Of a stretch of 64,000 bases of DNA, positions 24,066 to 32,284 are shown piece by piece. The stretch covers positions 3,100,001 to 3,164,000 of the forward strand of contig NZ_LT670844.1 of assembly GCF_900141755.1 (NCBI RefSeq), read 5' to 3'. The translations under genes and the position numbers were made by a program. How positions within the stretch are numbered: the first letter of the stretch is position 1; each line of letters starts with the position of its first letter. Below the pieces are notes generated by a model, which was not told the DNA's origin, ran no database searches, and saw only the letters and a list, made by a program, of their open reading frames with translations. The stretch comes from Bradyrhizobium lablabi. Lineage in GTDB: Bacteria; Pseudomonadota; Alphaproteobacteria; Rhizobiales; Xanthobacteraceae.

Positions 24066-25193
24066 TCACGCCGCGTTCTTCTTGCGCATGCGGTCGATCA
24101 GCGCATCTTCCCAATAAGACAGACTGCCGAGCGACAGCGCGGTGGCATTGGCGCGGCGGTAATACATGTGGCAGTCGAACTCCCAGGTGAAACCCATGCC
24201 GCCATGGACCTGGATGTTGTTCTTGGCGCAGTGCTGGAACGCCTGCGTCGCGCTGATGCGTGCCGCGGCCGCAGCTTCCGGCAATTCCGAGGCGTTGGTC
24301 GAGAGCGCCCAGGCGCCGTAATAGCAATTCGAGCGCGCCAGCGTCGCCGAGACATACATATCGGCCAGCATGTGTTTGACGGCCTGGAACGAGCCGATCG
24401 GCCGGCCGAAGGCGATGCGATCGAGCGCATAGTCGCGGCCCATTTCGAGCGCGCGGTCGGCGCCGCCGACCTGCTCGAAGGCCAGCAGCACCGCGGCGCG
24501 GTCGAGTACCTGCGAAATAATGCTAAAACCTTCGCCGGCGGGGCCGAGCGGCTCGGCCTTGCAGTTGTTGAACGTTAGTTCGGCTTGTCCGCGCGATGGA
24601 TCAACATTGGTCAGCGACTTTGCTTCGACGCCCCCGGCCTTCATGTCCACCAGAAACAGCGAAATATCGCTATCGCGCCCGCTCGAGCCGGTGCGCGCGG
24701 CGACGACGGCAAAATCAGCAATGGCGCCGTCGGGCACCGGCTTCTTGACGCCATTGAGGCTGCCGCCGGTTGCCGAAAGTTTTATCAGCTTCGGCGACGG
24801 ATTGCCCTTTCCTTCGAACAAGGCCAGCGTGCCGATGGCTTCGCCCGAGGCAATCTTGGGCAGCCATTTTTGCTTCTGCGCCTCGCTGCCGGCCAACAAA
24901 ATCGCTTCCGCCGCCAGATAAACGGTGGACGAAAACGGCACCGGCGCCAGCGCCCGGCCCATTTCTTCCGCGATCACGCAGAGTTCGAGATGTCCGGCGC
25001 CGGCACCGCCGAACGCTTCCGGAATCGCGACGCCGAGAAAGCCCATCTCGGCAAGGCCCTTCCACAGTTCGCGGTCATATGGCTCCTTGCCGTCGAGCAC
25101 GGTGCGCACCGCTTTCGGCGGGCACTTTTCGGCGAGGAATTTTCGCGCTTCGTCGCGGAGCTGTTTTTGTTCGTCGGAGAAATCGAAATTCAT
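24066..25193 (-). CDS. Acyl-CoA dehydrogenase
   Basis: This 375-residue member of the acyl-CoA dehydrogenase family is distinct from the tandem pair. The N-terminus MNFDFSDEQKQLRDEARKFL and the segment VAIPEAFGGAGAGHLELCVI (about 53-72) fit the ACAD N-domain. The C-terminal domain has AQAFQHCAKNNIQVHGGMGF and WEFDCHMYYRRA, which bind FAD in this family. The FSRGQAEL-type middle domain is slightly divergent, as in the small subunits of alpha2beta2 ACADs found with a partner dehydrogenase. That suggests it may pair with one of the two dehydrogenases downstream. The start is the internal ATG at 25193. Confidence 0.87.
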   Translation of the reverse strand: MNFDFSDEQKQLRDEARKFLAEKCPPKAVRTVLDGKEPYDRELWKGLAEMGFLGVAIPEAFGGAGAGHLELCVIAEEMGRALAPVPFSSTVYLAAEAILLAGSEAQKQKWLPKIASGEAIGTLALFEGKGNPSPKLIKLSATGGSLNGVKKPVPDGAIADFAVVAARTGSSGRDSDISLFLVDMKAGGVEAKSLTNVDPSRGQAELTFNNCKAEPLGPAGEGFSIISQVLDRAAVLLAFEQVGGADRALEMGRDYALDRIAFGRPIGSFQAVKHMLADMYVSATLARSNCYYGAWALSTNASELPEAAAAARISATQAFQHCAKNNIQVHGGMGFTWEFDCHMYYRRANATALSLGSLSYWEDALIDRMRKKNAA

Positions 25194-25216
25194 GGCGGCG
25201 TACCTTTTACTGGCTG

Positions 25217-25313
25217 TCATTCCGGGGCGCGTTGCAAACGCGAACCCGGAATCTCGAAGTAAGGAACCTCTGGATTCCGGATCGGTCCGAAGACGGACCG
25301 TCCGGAATGACGG
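25217..25313. repeat. Palindromic repeat (GTCATTCCGG family), plain form
   Basis: CATTCCGGGGCGCGTTGCAAACGCGAACCCGGAAT followed by a second hairpin ATTCCGGATCGGTCC…GGACCGTCCGGAATGAC. It lies between the dehydrogenase and the CoA ligase genes. Confidence 0.75.
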
Positions 25314-25362
25314 TTTGTGGTTGCGGTTGATGGGTTTCGCAAGCGCTCAACCCATCCTACGA

Positions 25363-27237
25363 TTAGTTCAAAATGATCACGTCCTCTCCGGGCGCATCGG
25401 CATAGAGCCGCTCCACCAATACGGCGCGGCGCTCGAGGCCGGCGCGCTGGTTGATGTAGCCCTTGTCGGTGAGTTCATTGCCGTCGATCGAGGCCGGCTC
25501 GATCATCAGCATCGCACGCGCAATCCGCCGGCTGCTGGCGCCTTCGCTCGATTTATTATGCGCATCCAGGCCGCGCTTCAGGCAGGCCAGCACCTCGGGA
25601 TGCTTTACGACTTCCTCATAGCTCGCGTCGGGATTGCCTGTGATCTGCCGGCAAGCGTGCAAATTGGGCCAGGCCAGAAGCGCCACGAACGGCCGATCCT
25701 GCCCCGTGACCAGCGCATCCTGCACGACAGGCGTCGCCGCGGCGATGGCGTCGGTGCGCAAGGAGCCGACGTGGACGAAGGTTCCGGTCGTGAGCTTAAA
25801 GTCCTCGACCACGCGGCCAGCAAAAATGATGCCCTGCACGGGATCTTCGGGATCGACGAACACACCGGCATCGCCGATGCAATAAAAGCCTTCGTCGTCG
25901 AACGCGGCCTTGGTGAGCTCGGGCTGACCGAAATAGCCGGGCGTGACGTTGACGCCGCGCAGCCGCAATTCGTATTTCGCACCGCACGGCACCATCTTCA
26001 ATTCGACGCCGGGAAACGGCAGGCCGATCAGGCCGACGCGCTCGGTATCCCAATAAGTCCCGGTCGCGGTCGGCGCGGTCTCGGTCGAGCCCCAACCGGT
26101 ATAGAACACGATGCGCTCGCCGGTGGCGCGCACCGCGAGCGCCTGCATCCGGTCATAGAGATCGTCCGGCAGCCGCGCGCCGCCATACGCCATCATGCCC
26201 AGATTTTTGAAGAAACTTCGGCACAGCCCGTCGTCCTTTTCCATGGCAGCCGCCAGCGCGGCATAGCCCGCAGGGACGTTGGCGTAATAGGTCGGCGAGA
26301 TCTCGCGTAAATTTCGCAGCGTCTCCTCGATCATGCCCGGCATCGGCCGGCCGTCGTCGATATAAAGCGTGCCGCCTTCGGTCAGCACCGGATTGAACAG
26401 CGCATTGCCGCCCATGGTGTGATTCCAGGGCATCCAGTCGAGATACGTCGACGGCGGCCCGTTGGGATCGCGCGGCCGCACCTGCATCATCATCGCCGCA
26501 TTGGCGCACATCATCGCCTGCGTGTTGATGACCGCCTTGGGCATCCCGGTCGAGCCCGAGGTGAACAGCAGTTTTCCCACCGTATCTGGCGTGATCTGCG
26601 CAATCGATTGCTCAACGTCTTTTGTGATCCGCGTCGCGGCGAGATCGGCGAAGGCGATGCTCTTGATGCCTTCGCACGGACGGACAACATGAATGACGGT
26701 GACACCATCGAGAGGAAGCGCCTTCAGCGCTTTCTCAAAGGTCGGGCCGTCCTGCACCATCACCACCGCCGGCTTGATGAGAGCGAAAAGATATTTCAGC
26801 TTGGCGTGATCGTGGCTCATCAGCGAATAGGCCGGCGACACCGGCGCTGCCGGCAACCGCGCCTGCATCGCCGCCATCGTCATCAGCGCGTGCTCGATCG
26901 AATTGCCGGAGAGGATCGCAACCGGGCTTTCGGGTTTGAGCTTCAGACCGAGCAGGCCTTGCGTCAGCGCGTCCACGCTGCGCTTGGCTTCGGCATAGGA
27001 CAGCTTGCGCCATTGCCGGGCGGTGCCTGTGCGCTGCGCGAGCCAGGTCCGGTCGGGGCGCTCGCTCGCCCATTTCGAGAGAGAGGCCGGGATATGCTTC
27101 TCATACGGTTTGAGGGGAATGCGCGACTTCAAGACGATGACGCCGTCGCCCCGCCGCTCGACCGCGATATCCCGCTTCAGCCATTCGATCTTGCGAAAGC
27201 CCGGCTTTGTCAAAACCGCGGCTGCATTCCCACTCAT
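25363..27237 (-). CDS. Feruloyl-CoA synthase-like AMP-forming ligase (second paralogue)
   Basis: This 624-residue ANL-superfamily ligase is paralogous to the 157-2034 protein over its full length. The P-loop LLFTSGSTGMPKAV is at about 228-241, TGWGSTETAPT near 387, and a C-terminal GNELTDKGYINQRA corresponds to EVTDKGSINQRA in the first copy. The N-terminus FRKIEWLKRDIAVERRGDGV is divergent. A ribosome site GGGAGA precedes ATG 27237. It lies in a leftward block with three acyl-CoA dehydrogenases and an SDR, and would start a CoA-dependent degradation of an aromatic or branched acid. The two paralogues probably differ in substrate. Confidence 0.87.
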   Translation of the reverse strand: MSGNAAAVLTKPGFRKIEWLKRDIAVERRGDGVIVLKSRIPLKPYEKHIPASLSKWASERPDRTWLAQRTGTARQWRKLSYAEAKRSVDALTQGLLGLKLKPESPVAILSGNSIEHALMTMAAMQARLPAAPVSPAYSLMSHDHAKLKYLFALIKPAVVMVQDGPTFEKALKALPLDGVTVIHVVRPCEGIKSIAFADLAATRITKDVEQSIAQITPDTVGKLLFTSGSTGMPKAVINTQAMMCANAAMMMQVRPRDPNGPPSTYLDWMPWNHTMGGNALFNPVLTEGGTLYIDDGRPMPGMIEETLRNLREISPTYYANVPAGYAALAAAMEKDDGLCRSFFKNLGMMAYGGARLPDDLYDRMQALAVRATGERIVFYTGWGSTETAPTATGTYWDTERVGLIGLPFPGVELKMVPCGAKYELRLRGVNVTPGYFGQPELTKAAFDDEGFYCIGDAGVFVDPEDPVQGIIFAGRVVEDFKLTTGTFVHVGSLRTDAIAAATPVVQDALVTGQDRPFVALLAWPNLHACRQITGNPDASYEEVVKHPEVLACLKRGLDAHNKSSEGASSRRIARAMLMIEPASIDGNELTDKGYINQRAGLERRAVLVERLYADAPGEDVIILN

Positions 27238-27282
27238 ATTGCATCTCCCGGAATTTCTTGGTCCTTTGCGGATCCTTATGTC

Positions 27283-27366
27283 TTACCGCCCGATATAGAC
27301 AGGCTTTCGCTCGTCGAGAAAGGCCCTGATGCCTTTGTCAGCGAATCGCGGCGCCGATTGCTGCGC
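27283..27366 (-). pseudogene. C-terminal remnant of an enoyl-CoA hydratase
   Basis: The reverse strand encodes SAPRFADKGIRAFLDERKPV and then YIGR-stop (TAA at 27283-27285), a typical C-terminus of enoyl-CoA hydratases. The frame has no upstream body: at about 27365 it runs straight into a palindromic repeat of the CTCTCCC family. The SDR gene lies beyond that. Only about 27 codons survive, so the gene is dead. By comparison, the left-hand locus (2036-2839) keeps an intact hydratase next to its feruloyl-CoA synthase paralogue, suggesting this one was lost from an equivalent operon. Confidence 0.65.
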
Positions 27367-27553
27367 CCTCTCCCCTTGTGGGAGAGGGCATCACCGGCGG
27401 CAGCCGCGCATTCGATGCGGTGAGGGGTTGCCAGCCGGATAGAACCCCTCGCCCGTCTTCGCTTCGCCATAGCCGATGCTAAAGCATCGGCGTCTTATCT
27501 AAGAACGGCGGCCGAAGGCCGCCTATGCCTCTCCCACAAGGGGAGAGGGGAAG
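27365..27553. repeat. Palindromic repeat (CTCTCCCC family), long form
   Basis: Outer arms CCCTCTCCCCTTGTGGGAGAGGG and CCTCTCCCACAAGGGGAGAGG enclose inner palindromes: CCGATGC-TAAA-GCATCGG, and CGGCGGCC-GAA-GGCCGCC. It borders the hydratase remnant and fills most of the 320-base gap between the CoA ligase and SDR genes. Confidence 0.8.
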
Positions 27554-27558
27554 AAGAA

Positions 27559-28317
27559 CTACCGCGGCGCCATGCGGATGGCGCCGTCGAGGCGGATGGT
27601 TTCGCCGTTGAGCATCGGGTTCTCGACGATGTGAACGGCGAGGTTGCCGTATTCAGAGGCATCGCCCAGCCGCGCCGGATGCGGCACCTGGGCGCCGAGG
27701 CTCTTGCGCGCCTCTTCGTTGAGCCCCATCAACAGCGGCGTCAGGAACAGGCCGGGCGCGATCGTGTTGACGCGAATCTTTTGGCTCGCGAGGTCGCGCG
27801 CCGCCGGCAGCGTCAAACCGACCACACCGCCCTTGGACGCCGAATAAGCGATCTGGCCGATCTGACCTTCATAGGCCGCCACACTCGCGGTGTTGATGAT
27901 GACGCCGCGCTCTTCCCCGATGGGCTCCGCGGTGACCAGACGTTCGGCAAATAGCCGAAGCACGTTGAAGGTACCGATCAGATTGACGTTGATGACGCGG
28001 ACAAATTTGGCGAGCGGATAGACGCCGTCCCTGCCGACAATGCGCTGCGAGCCGCCGATGCCGGCGCAATTCATCAGCACGCGCGCGACACCATGGGCGC
28101 TTTCCGCCTTCGCAAGTCCGGCCTTGACCTGCTCCTCGTCGGTGACGTCGGCGTGAACAGCGACGCCCTTCACTTCGGCCGCGACCTTTTCGGCATTCTC
28201 CTTGCTCTGGTCAAGCACGGCGATTTTTGCGCCTTTGGCGGCCATGGCGCGCGCGGTGGCGGCGCCTAAGCCCGAGCCACCGCCGGTAATGAGAACAGCA
28301 ACGTCTTTCAACTGCAT
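27559..28317 (-). CDS. SDR, 3-hydroxyacyl-CoA dehydrogenase type II-like
   Basis: This 252-residue classical SDR has the cofactor motif TGGGSGLGAATA (11-22), NCAGIG at about 83-88, catalytic Ser in NTASVAAYEG, and Tyr-x3-Lys in AYSASKG (about 155-161). IRVNTIAPGLFLTPLL follows. The long insertion around VGRDGVYPLAKFVRVINVNL and the C-terminal ENPMLNGETIRLDGAIRMAP match the HSD17B10/3-hydroxy-2-methylbutyryl-CoA dehydrogenase group. It would oxidise a 3-hydroxyacyl-CoA with NAD+. It is upstream of the CoA ligase, separated by a repeat and a hydratase remnant. The first 40 residues closely match the partial SDR at 1-120. Confidence 0.9.
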   Translation of the reverse strand: MQLKDVAVLITGGGSGLGAATARAMAAKGAKIAVLDQSKENAEKVAAEVKGVAVHADVTDEEQVKAGLAKAESAHGVARVLMNCAGIGGSQRIVGRDGVYPLAKFVRVINVNLIGTFNVLRLFAERLVTAEPIGEERGVIINTASVAAYEGQIGQIAYSASKGGVVGLTLPAARDLASQKIRVNTIAPGLFLTPLLMGLNEEARKSLGAQVPHPARLGDASEYGNLAVHIVENPMLNGETIRLDGAIRMAPR

Positions 28318-28356
28318 GATAAAACCTTTCCTTGGGCGTTTTCTTTTAGGTAGGCG

Positions 28357-28419
28357 AATGGGGAGTAGCGAATAGAAGAACCGCCTTCTATTCGCTATTC
28401 GCTACTCCCCATTCGCCCT
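28357..28419. repeat. Long hairpin of GAATAGCGAATGGGGAGTAG type
   Basis: Left arm GCGAATGGGGAGTAGCGAAT and right arm ATTCGCTACTCCCCATTCGC form a stem of about 20 base pairs; the right side also has a CTATTCG heptamer repeat. The right arm overlaps the end of the TetR gene and supplies its last codons (…ANGE-stop), so this repeat has formed that protein's C-terminus. Confidence 0.75.
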
Positions 28420-29067
28420 TTTGGTCGTCAGCATGCCCCCGCAAATCAAAGCTTCCATATGCCGGATATACTGGCGGCAGACCTCCTCGGTGACCGGGCC
28501 GACGCCGGTCGCGCGCGACATCGCGTGCCGCCCGAAGAACAGATGATCGCAGGCGCCGATCAGGCTGGTGTAGAACAACACCGGATCGATGGTGCGGAAC
28601 TCGCCGGCCCTGATGCCTTCGGCAAGCAGGCGGCGATGAAAATCCAACAGCGGCGCGACAAAGAATTTTGAAACCTCATCGGCCGCCTCCGCGCTACTTT
28701 CGTGCAGGAGATAGTGGATCAGCCGGTTCATATAGGGGAACTGGTGGTACGCCCGGATGATACCGGCGATATGCAGCTTCAGTTTCGCGGTCGGCGTGAT
28801 CGGTTGCGCCAGGAGATATTCGAGGTTGGCCACTTCGGTGGCGGCATCGCGCGCCAGCAGCGCCAGCAACAACCCGTCCTTGTTGCCGAAATGATATTTC
28901 ACTAGCGCGGCGTTGACCCCGGACTTCTGGGCGATGTCGCTCAAGGACACCTCGATCGAGGAGCGCTCGATCATCAATTCGCTGGCCGCGACCAGGAGTT
29001 TTTCCGCGGTGGTGTTCCTTCCGCCCGGAAGCCTTGTCGGTACGCTGGTAGTCAATTGTGATCCCAT
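28402..29067 (-). CDS. TetR-family transcriptional regulator
   Basis: This 221-residue regulator counts from ATG 29067; a TTG at 29136 would extend it by 23 residues. The HTH is EVSLSDIAQKSGVNAALVKY (about 39-58) followed by HFGNKDGLLLALL, a standard TetR DNA-binding domain, then an all-helical ligand domain. It is upstream of the SDR/CoA-ligase block and divergent from a thiolase gene, with a TTAATTGATTGATTGACTAA element between, so it probably represses acyl-CoA catabolic genes in response to an acyl-CoA. Its final residues are encoded by a repeat arm. Confidence 0.85.
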   Translation of the reverse strand: MGSQLTTSVPTRLPGGRNTTAEKLLVAASELMIERSSIEVSLSDIAQKSGVNAALVKYHFGNKDGLLLALLARDAATEVANLEYLLAQPITPTAKLKLHIAGIIRAYHQFPYMNRLIHYLLHESSAEAADEVSKFFVAPLLDFHRRLLAEGIRAGEFRTIDPVLFYTSLIGACDHLFFGRHAMSRATGVGPVTEEVCRQYIRHMEALICGGMLTTKRANGE

Positions 29068-29139
29068 GACCCGTCCGCGGGGGAATTCCAAAAGAAAATT
29101 CGAGGGCAGATAAGCCGATGCCGGCGCCGCACTCAAGAG

Positions 29140-29159
29140 TTAATTGATTGATTGACTAA
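29140..29159. promoter_or_regulatory. Candidate TetR operator
   Basis: TTAATTGATTGATTGACTAA is an AT-rich 20-base imperfect dyad with TTA…TAA ends and a GATT direct repeat. It lies in the gap between the TetR gene and the divergent thiolase, 71 bases from the thiolase ATG. Acyl-CoA-responsive TetR repressors bind sites like this, but assignment is by position only. Confidence 0.4.
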
Positions 29160-29229
29160 ATCCCCAGGCGCCTCTTAAATCCGCTCCCGTCATTGAAACA
29201 CCAGCCAATAACAATCAGGGAGAACAATC

Positions 29230-30402
29230 ATGGCCGAGGCTTATATCGTCGCCGCCGCCCGCACCGCCGGCGGCCGCAAGGGAGGGCGCCTCGCCGGCTG
29301 GCATCCGGCGGATCTCGCAGCCTCCGTGCTGGATTCGCTGATCGAGCGTTCCGGCGCCGCCCCCGATCAGGTCGAAGACGTGATCATGGGCTGCGTGATG
29401 CAGGCCGGCGAGCAGTCCAACAACGTCGCGCGCAACGCCATCATGGCGTCAAAGCTGCCGGAGAGCGTGCCCGGCACCTCGATCGACCGGCAATGCGGTT
29501 CCTCGCAGCAGGCGCTGCACTTCGCGGCGCAAGCCGTGATGTCCGGCAGCATGGACTGCGTGATCGCCGCCGGCGTCGAATCGATGACCCGGGTGCCTAT
29601 GGGACTGGCGTCGCAATTGCCGGCCAAGAACGGTTTTGGCCATTACAAGAGCCCGAACATCGAGAAGCGCTATCCGAACATCGTGTTCAGCCAGTTCACC
29701 GGCGCCGAGATGATGGCGGAGAAGTACGGCCTGTCGAAGAACGATCTCGACGAATATTCCTATGAGAGCCACCAGCGCGCCATTGCCGCAACGCAAGCCG
29801 GAAAATTCAAGGACGAGATCATCCCGCTGCAGATCACTCGCGCCGATGGTTCGACCGATACCCACACCATCGACGAAGGCATCCGCTTCGATGTCAGCCT
29901 CGATGGCATCAAAGGCGTCAAATTGATCGCGGAAAACGGCAAGCTCACCGCCGCCTCTTCCAGCCAGATCTGCGACGGCGCCTCCGGCGTGATGGTAGTC
30001 AATGAAAAGGGGCTAAAATCGCTCGGCATCAAGCCGATGGCGCGGATCCATCACATGACCATGATGGGCGGCGATCCCGTGATCATGCTGGACGCGCCGC
30101 TGCATGCGACCGAGCGCGCGCTGAAGAAGGCCAACATGTCGATCGACGACATCGACCTGTTTGAGGTCAACGAGGCCTTTGCCTCGGTGCCGACCGCATG
30201 GCTGAAGACCACCGGCGCCGATCCGGCGAGACTGAACGTCAACGGCGGCGCCATCGCGCTCGGCCATCCGCTCGGCGGCTCCGGCACCAAGCTGATGACC
30301 ACGCTGGTCAACGCGCTGAAGCAGCGCAACAAGCGCTACGGCCTGCAGACCATGTGCGAAGGCGGCGGCATGGCGAATGTGACGATCGTGGAGCGGCTCT
30401 GA
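29230..30402 (+). CDS. Acetyl-CoA acetyltransferase (thiolase)
   Basis: This 390-residue thiolase is of normal length. The acylated Cys is in SIDRQCGSSQQALHFAAQAV (Cys89), the conserved NEAFA motif follows in FEVNEAFASVPTAW, the catalytic His is in GHPLGGSG (about 346) and the second Cys in MCEGGGMANVTIVE (about 376). It would cleave a 3-ketoacyl-CoA or condense acetyl-CoA. The setting of CoA ligase, dehydrogenase and SDR genes favours the degradative direction. A GGGAGAA site precedes ATG. It diverges from a TetR regulator, its likely controller. Confidence 0.93.
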   Translation: MAEAYIVAAARTAGGRKGGRLAGWHPADLAASVLDSLIERSGAAPDQVEDVIMGCVMQAGEQSNNVARNAIMASKLPESVPGTSIDRQCGSSQQALHFAAQAVMSGSMDCVIAAGVESMTRVPMGLASQLPAKNGFGHYKSPNIEKRYPNIVFSQFTGAEMMAEKYGLSKNDLDEYSYESHQRAIAATQAGKFKDEIIPLQITRADGSTDTHTIDEGIRFDVSLDGIKGVKLIAENGKLTAASSSQICDGASGVMVVNEKGLKSLGIKPMARIHHMTMMGGDPVIMLDAPLHATERALKKANMSIDDIDLFEVNEAFASVPTAWLKTTGADPARLNVNGGAIALGHPLGGSGTKLMTTLVNALKQRNKRYGLQTMCEGGGMANVTIVERL

Positions 30403-30442
30403 GAACTCGTGGGGCGGCTTTAATAGCAAGCCCCAACAACCG

Positions 30443-30591
30443 GTGTCGTCCCGGCCTTGAGCCGGGACCCATAACCACAAATGTTGGCGGTTTGCCGGGC
30501 TGGGGCTACAGCTTGTTTCAACAATTCAAATCGGTGGTTATGGGACCCCGCTCCCCGTGCGCAATTGCGCACTAGGCGGGGACGACCACGT
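30443..30591. repeat. Palindromic repeat (GTCGTCCC…GGGACCCATAACCAC family)
   Basis: Starts GTCGTCCCGGCCTTGAGCCGGGAC and CCCATAACCACAAATG, ends GGTTATGGGACCCCG…GGCGGGGACGACCAC. The middle holds about 50 bases outside the outer inverted arms. It lies between thiolase and acyl-CoA ligase genes. Confidence 0.7.
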
Positions 30592-30612
30592 TGATTGTTT
30601 CGGGATTTCATC

Positions 30613-32157
30613 ATGACGCATCCCTCGATCCACGCGCGGACACAGCCCGACAAAATCGCCTATCAGATGGCGGGGACCGGCAAGGCGATCACCTATCGCG
30701 AGCTCGATGAACTATCGAACCAGGGCGCGCATCTGTTTCGCGCGCTCGGCCTGAAGGCCGGCGACCACATCGCGCTGTTGATGGAAAATCGCCTCGCGTT
30801 CATGGAGATCTGCTGGGCGGCGCAGCGAAGCGGGCTCTATTATACCGCGATCAGCCGCTACCTCACCAGCGAGGAGATCGCCTACATCATTAGGGATTGC
30901 GGCGCCAAGATCGTCATCACCTCGCCGAAATGCGCCGAACAGATTAAGGGCTTAATCACCGGCGCGGCTGGCGAAGCCTGCTTCTACATGATCGACGAGC
31001 CGCTGCCGGGCTTTCGCTCCTTCGACAAGGAAGCGATCGCGCAGCCGACCACGCCGATATCAGACGAAGTCGCCGGCTACGACATGCTGTATTCGTCGGG
31101 CACCACTGGGCGGCCCAAAGGTATCAAGAAGCAATTCGCCCATGGCCCGATCGACCTGCCGAATCCATTTCTGAAAGTTCTCTGCGCCGACATGTGCGGA
31201 ATGAATTCCGACAGCCTTTATTTATCGCCGGCGCCGCTCTATCACGCCGCTCCGCTGCGCTTCAACATGATGGCGATCACGCTAGGGGGCACCTCGATCA
31301 TCATGGAATCCTTTGACGCCGAGGAATTTTTGCGCCTGGTCGAGAAGCATGGGATCACCCAGTCGCAGCTGGTGCCGACCATGTTCGTGCGCATGCTGAA
31401 ACTGCCGGACGAGGTGCGCATCCGTTACGATGTCTCGTCGCTCAAAGGCGCGATCCACGCCGCCGCGCCCTGCCCGGTCGATGTGAAGGCAAAAATGATC
31501 GAATGGTGGGGACCGATCCTGATCGAATATTACGGCGGCTCCGAGGGCAACGGCATCACAGTGTCGACGTCGCAGCAATGGCTAACCCATCGCGGCACCG
31601 TCGGTCGCGCCGTTGTCGGCAAGGCCAAAATTCTCGACGAGAACGATCAGGAATTACCGGTGGGGGAGATCGGCACGGTGTACTTCGCCGATGGGCCGGT
31701 GTTTTCCTATCACAACGATCCCGAGAAGACGAAACGCGCCTATAACGCCAGGGGCTGGTCGACACTCGGCGACGTCGGCTATCTCGACGACGAAGGCTTT
31801 CTCTATCTCACCGATAGAAAATCCTACATGATCATTTCCGGCGGCGTGAACATCTATCCGCAGGAGACCGAGGACGTGCTGATCACGCATCCCGAGATCG
31901 CCGATGTCGCGGTGTTCGGGGTCCCCAACGAGGAAATGGGCGAAGAAGTCAAGGCGGTGGTGCAGCCGCACGACATGGCGCGCGCCGGCAAAGAGCTCGA
32001 AGCCGAACTGATATTGTTTTGCCGAAAACATCTGTCGTCGATCAAATGCCCAAAGAGCATCGACTTCGAGGCCGAACTTCCACGCACGCCCACCGGAAAA
32101 TTGGTGAAGCGGCATTTGCGGGATCGCTATTGGCCGAAGACGGCGGCGCGGGTGTAG
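30613..32157 (+). CDS. Long-chain/aryl acyl-CoA ligase (AMP-forming)
   Basis: This 514-residue ANL ligase starts at the ATG before THPSIHAR. The P-loop MLYSSGTTGRPKGI is at about 158-171, then YYGGSEGNGITV (about 305-316), GWSTLGDVGYLDDEGFLYLTDRK-type A7/A8 motifs near 380-405, and the catalytic Lys region LPRTPTGKLVKR near the C-terminus. It resembles the PRK08276 acyl-CoA synthetase group. It is a different branch from the two feruloyl-CoA synthase-like proteins in the window (shorter and with different motifs). It lies downstream of the thiolase on the same strand, though a long repeat separates them. Confidence 0.88.
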   Translation: MTHPSIHARTQPDKIAYQMAGTGKAITYRELDELSNQGAHLFRALGLKAGDHIALLMENRLAFMEICWAAQRSGLYYTAISRYLTSEEIAYIIRDCGAKIVITSPKCAEQIKGLITGAAGEACFYMIDEPLPGFRSFDKEAIAQPTTPISDEVAGYDMLYSSGTTGRPKGIKKQFAHGPIDLPNPFLKVLCADMCGMNSDSLYLSPAPLYHAAPLRFNMMAITLGGTSIIMESFDAEEFLRLVEKHGITQSQLVPTMFVRMLKLPDEVRIRYDVSSLKGAIHAAAPCPVDVKAKMIEWWGPILIEYYGGSEGNGITVSTSQQWLTHRGTVGRAVVGKAKILDENDQELPVGEIGTVYFADGPVFSYHNDPEKTKRAYNARGWSTLGDVGYLDDEGFLYLTDRKSYMIISGGVNIYPQETEDVLITHPEIADVAVFGVPNEEMGEEVKAVVQPHDMARAGKELEAELILFCRKHLSSIKCPKSIDFEAELPRTPTGKLVKRHLRDRYWPKTAARV

Positions 32158-32177
32158 CAGCAATCACCTCTCAACGT

Positions 32178-32270
32178 CGTCATGCCCGGGCTTGTCCCGC
32201 GCATCCACGTCTTTACAATCCATCGGCATAAAAAGACGTGGATGGCCGGGACGAGCCCGGCCATGACGAC
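32178..32270. repeat. Palindromic repeat (GTCATGCCCGGGCTTG family)
   Basis: CGTCATGCCCGGGCTTGTCCCG…CATCCACGTCTTT and the reverse AAAAGACGTGGATG…GGGACGAGCCCGGCCATGACG. This is the uninterrupted version of the repeat that the IS4 element split at 19157-20524; another copy is at 39827-39912. Confidence 0.85.
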
Positions 32271-32284
32271 GAGGAAACGAGCCG

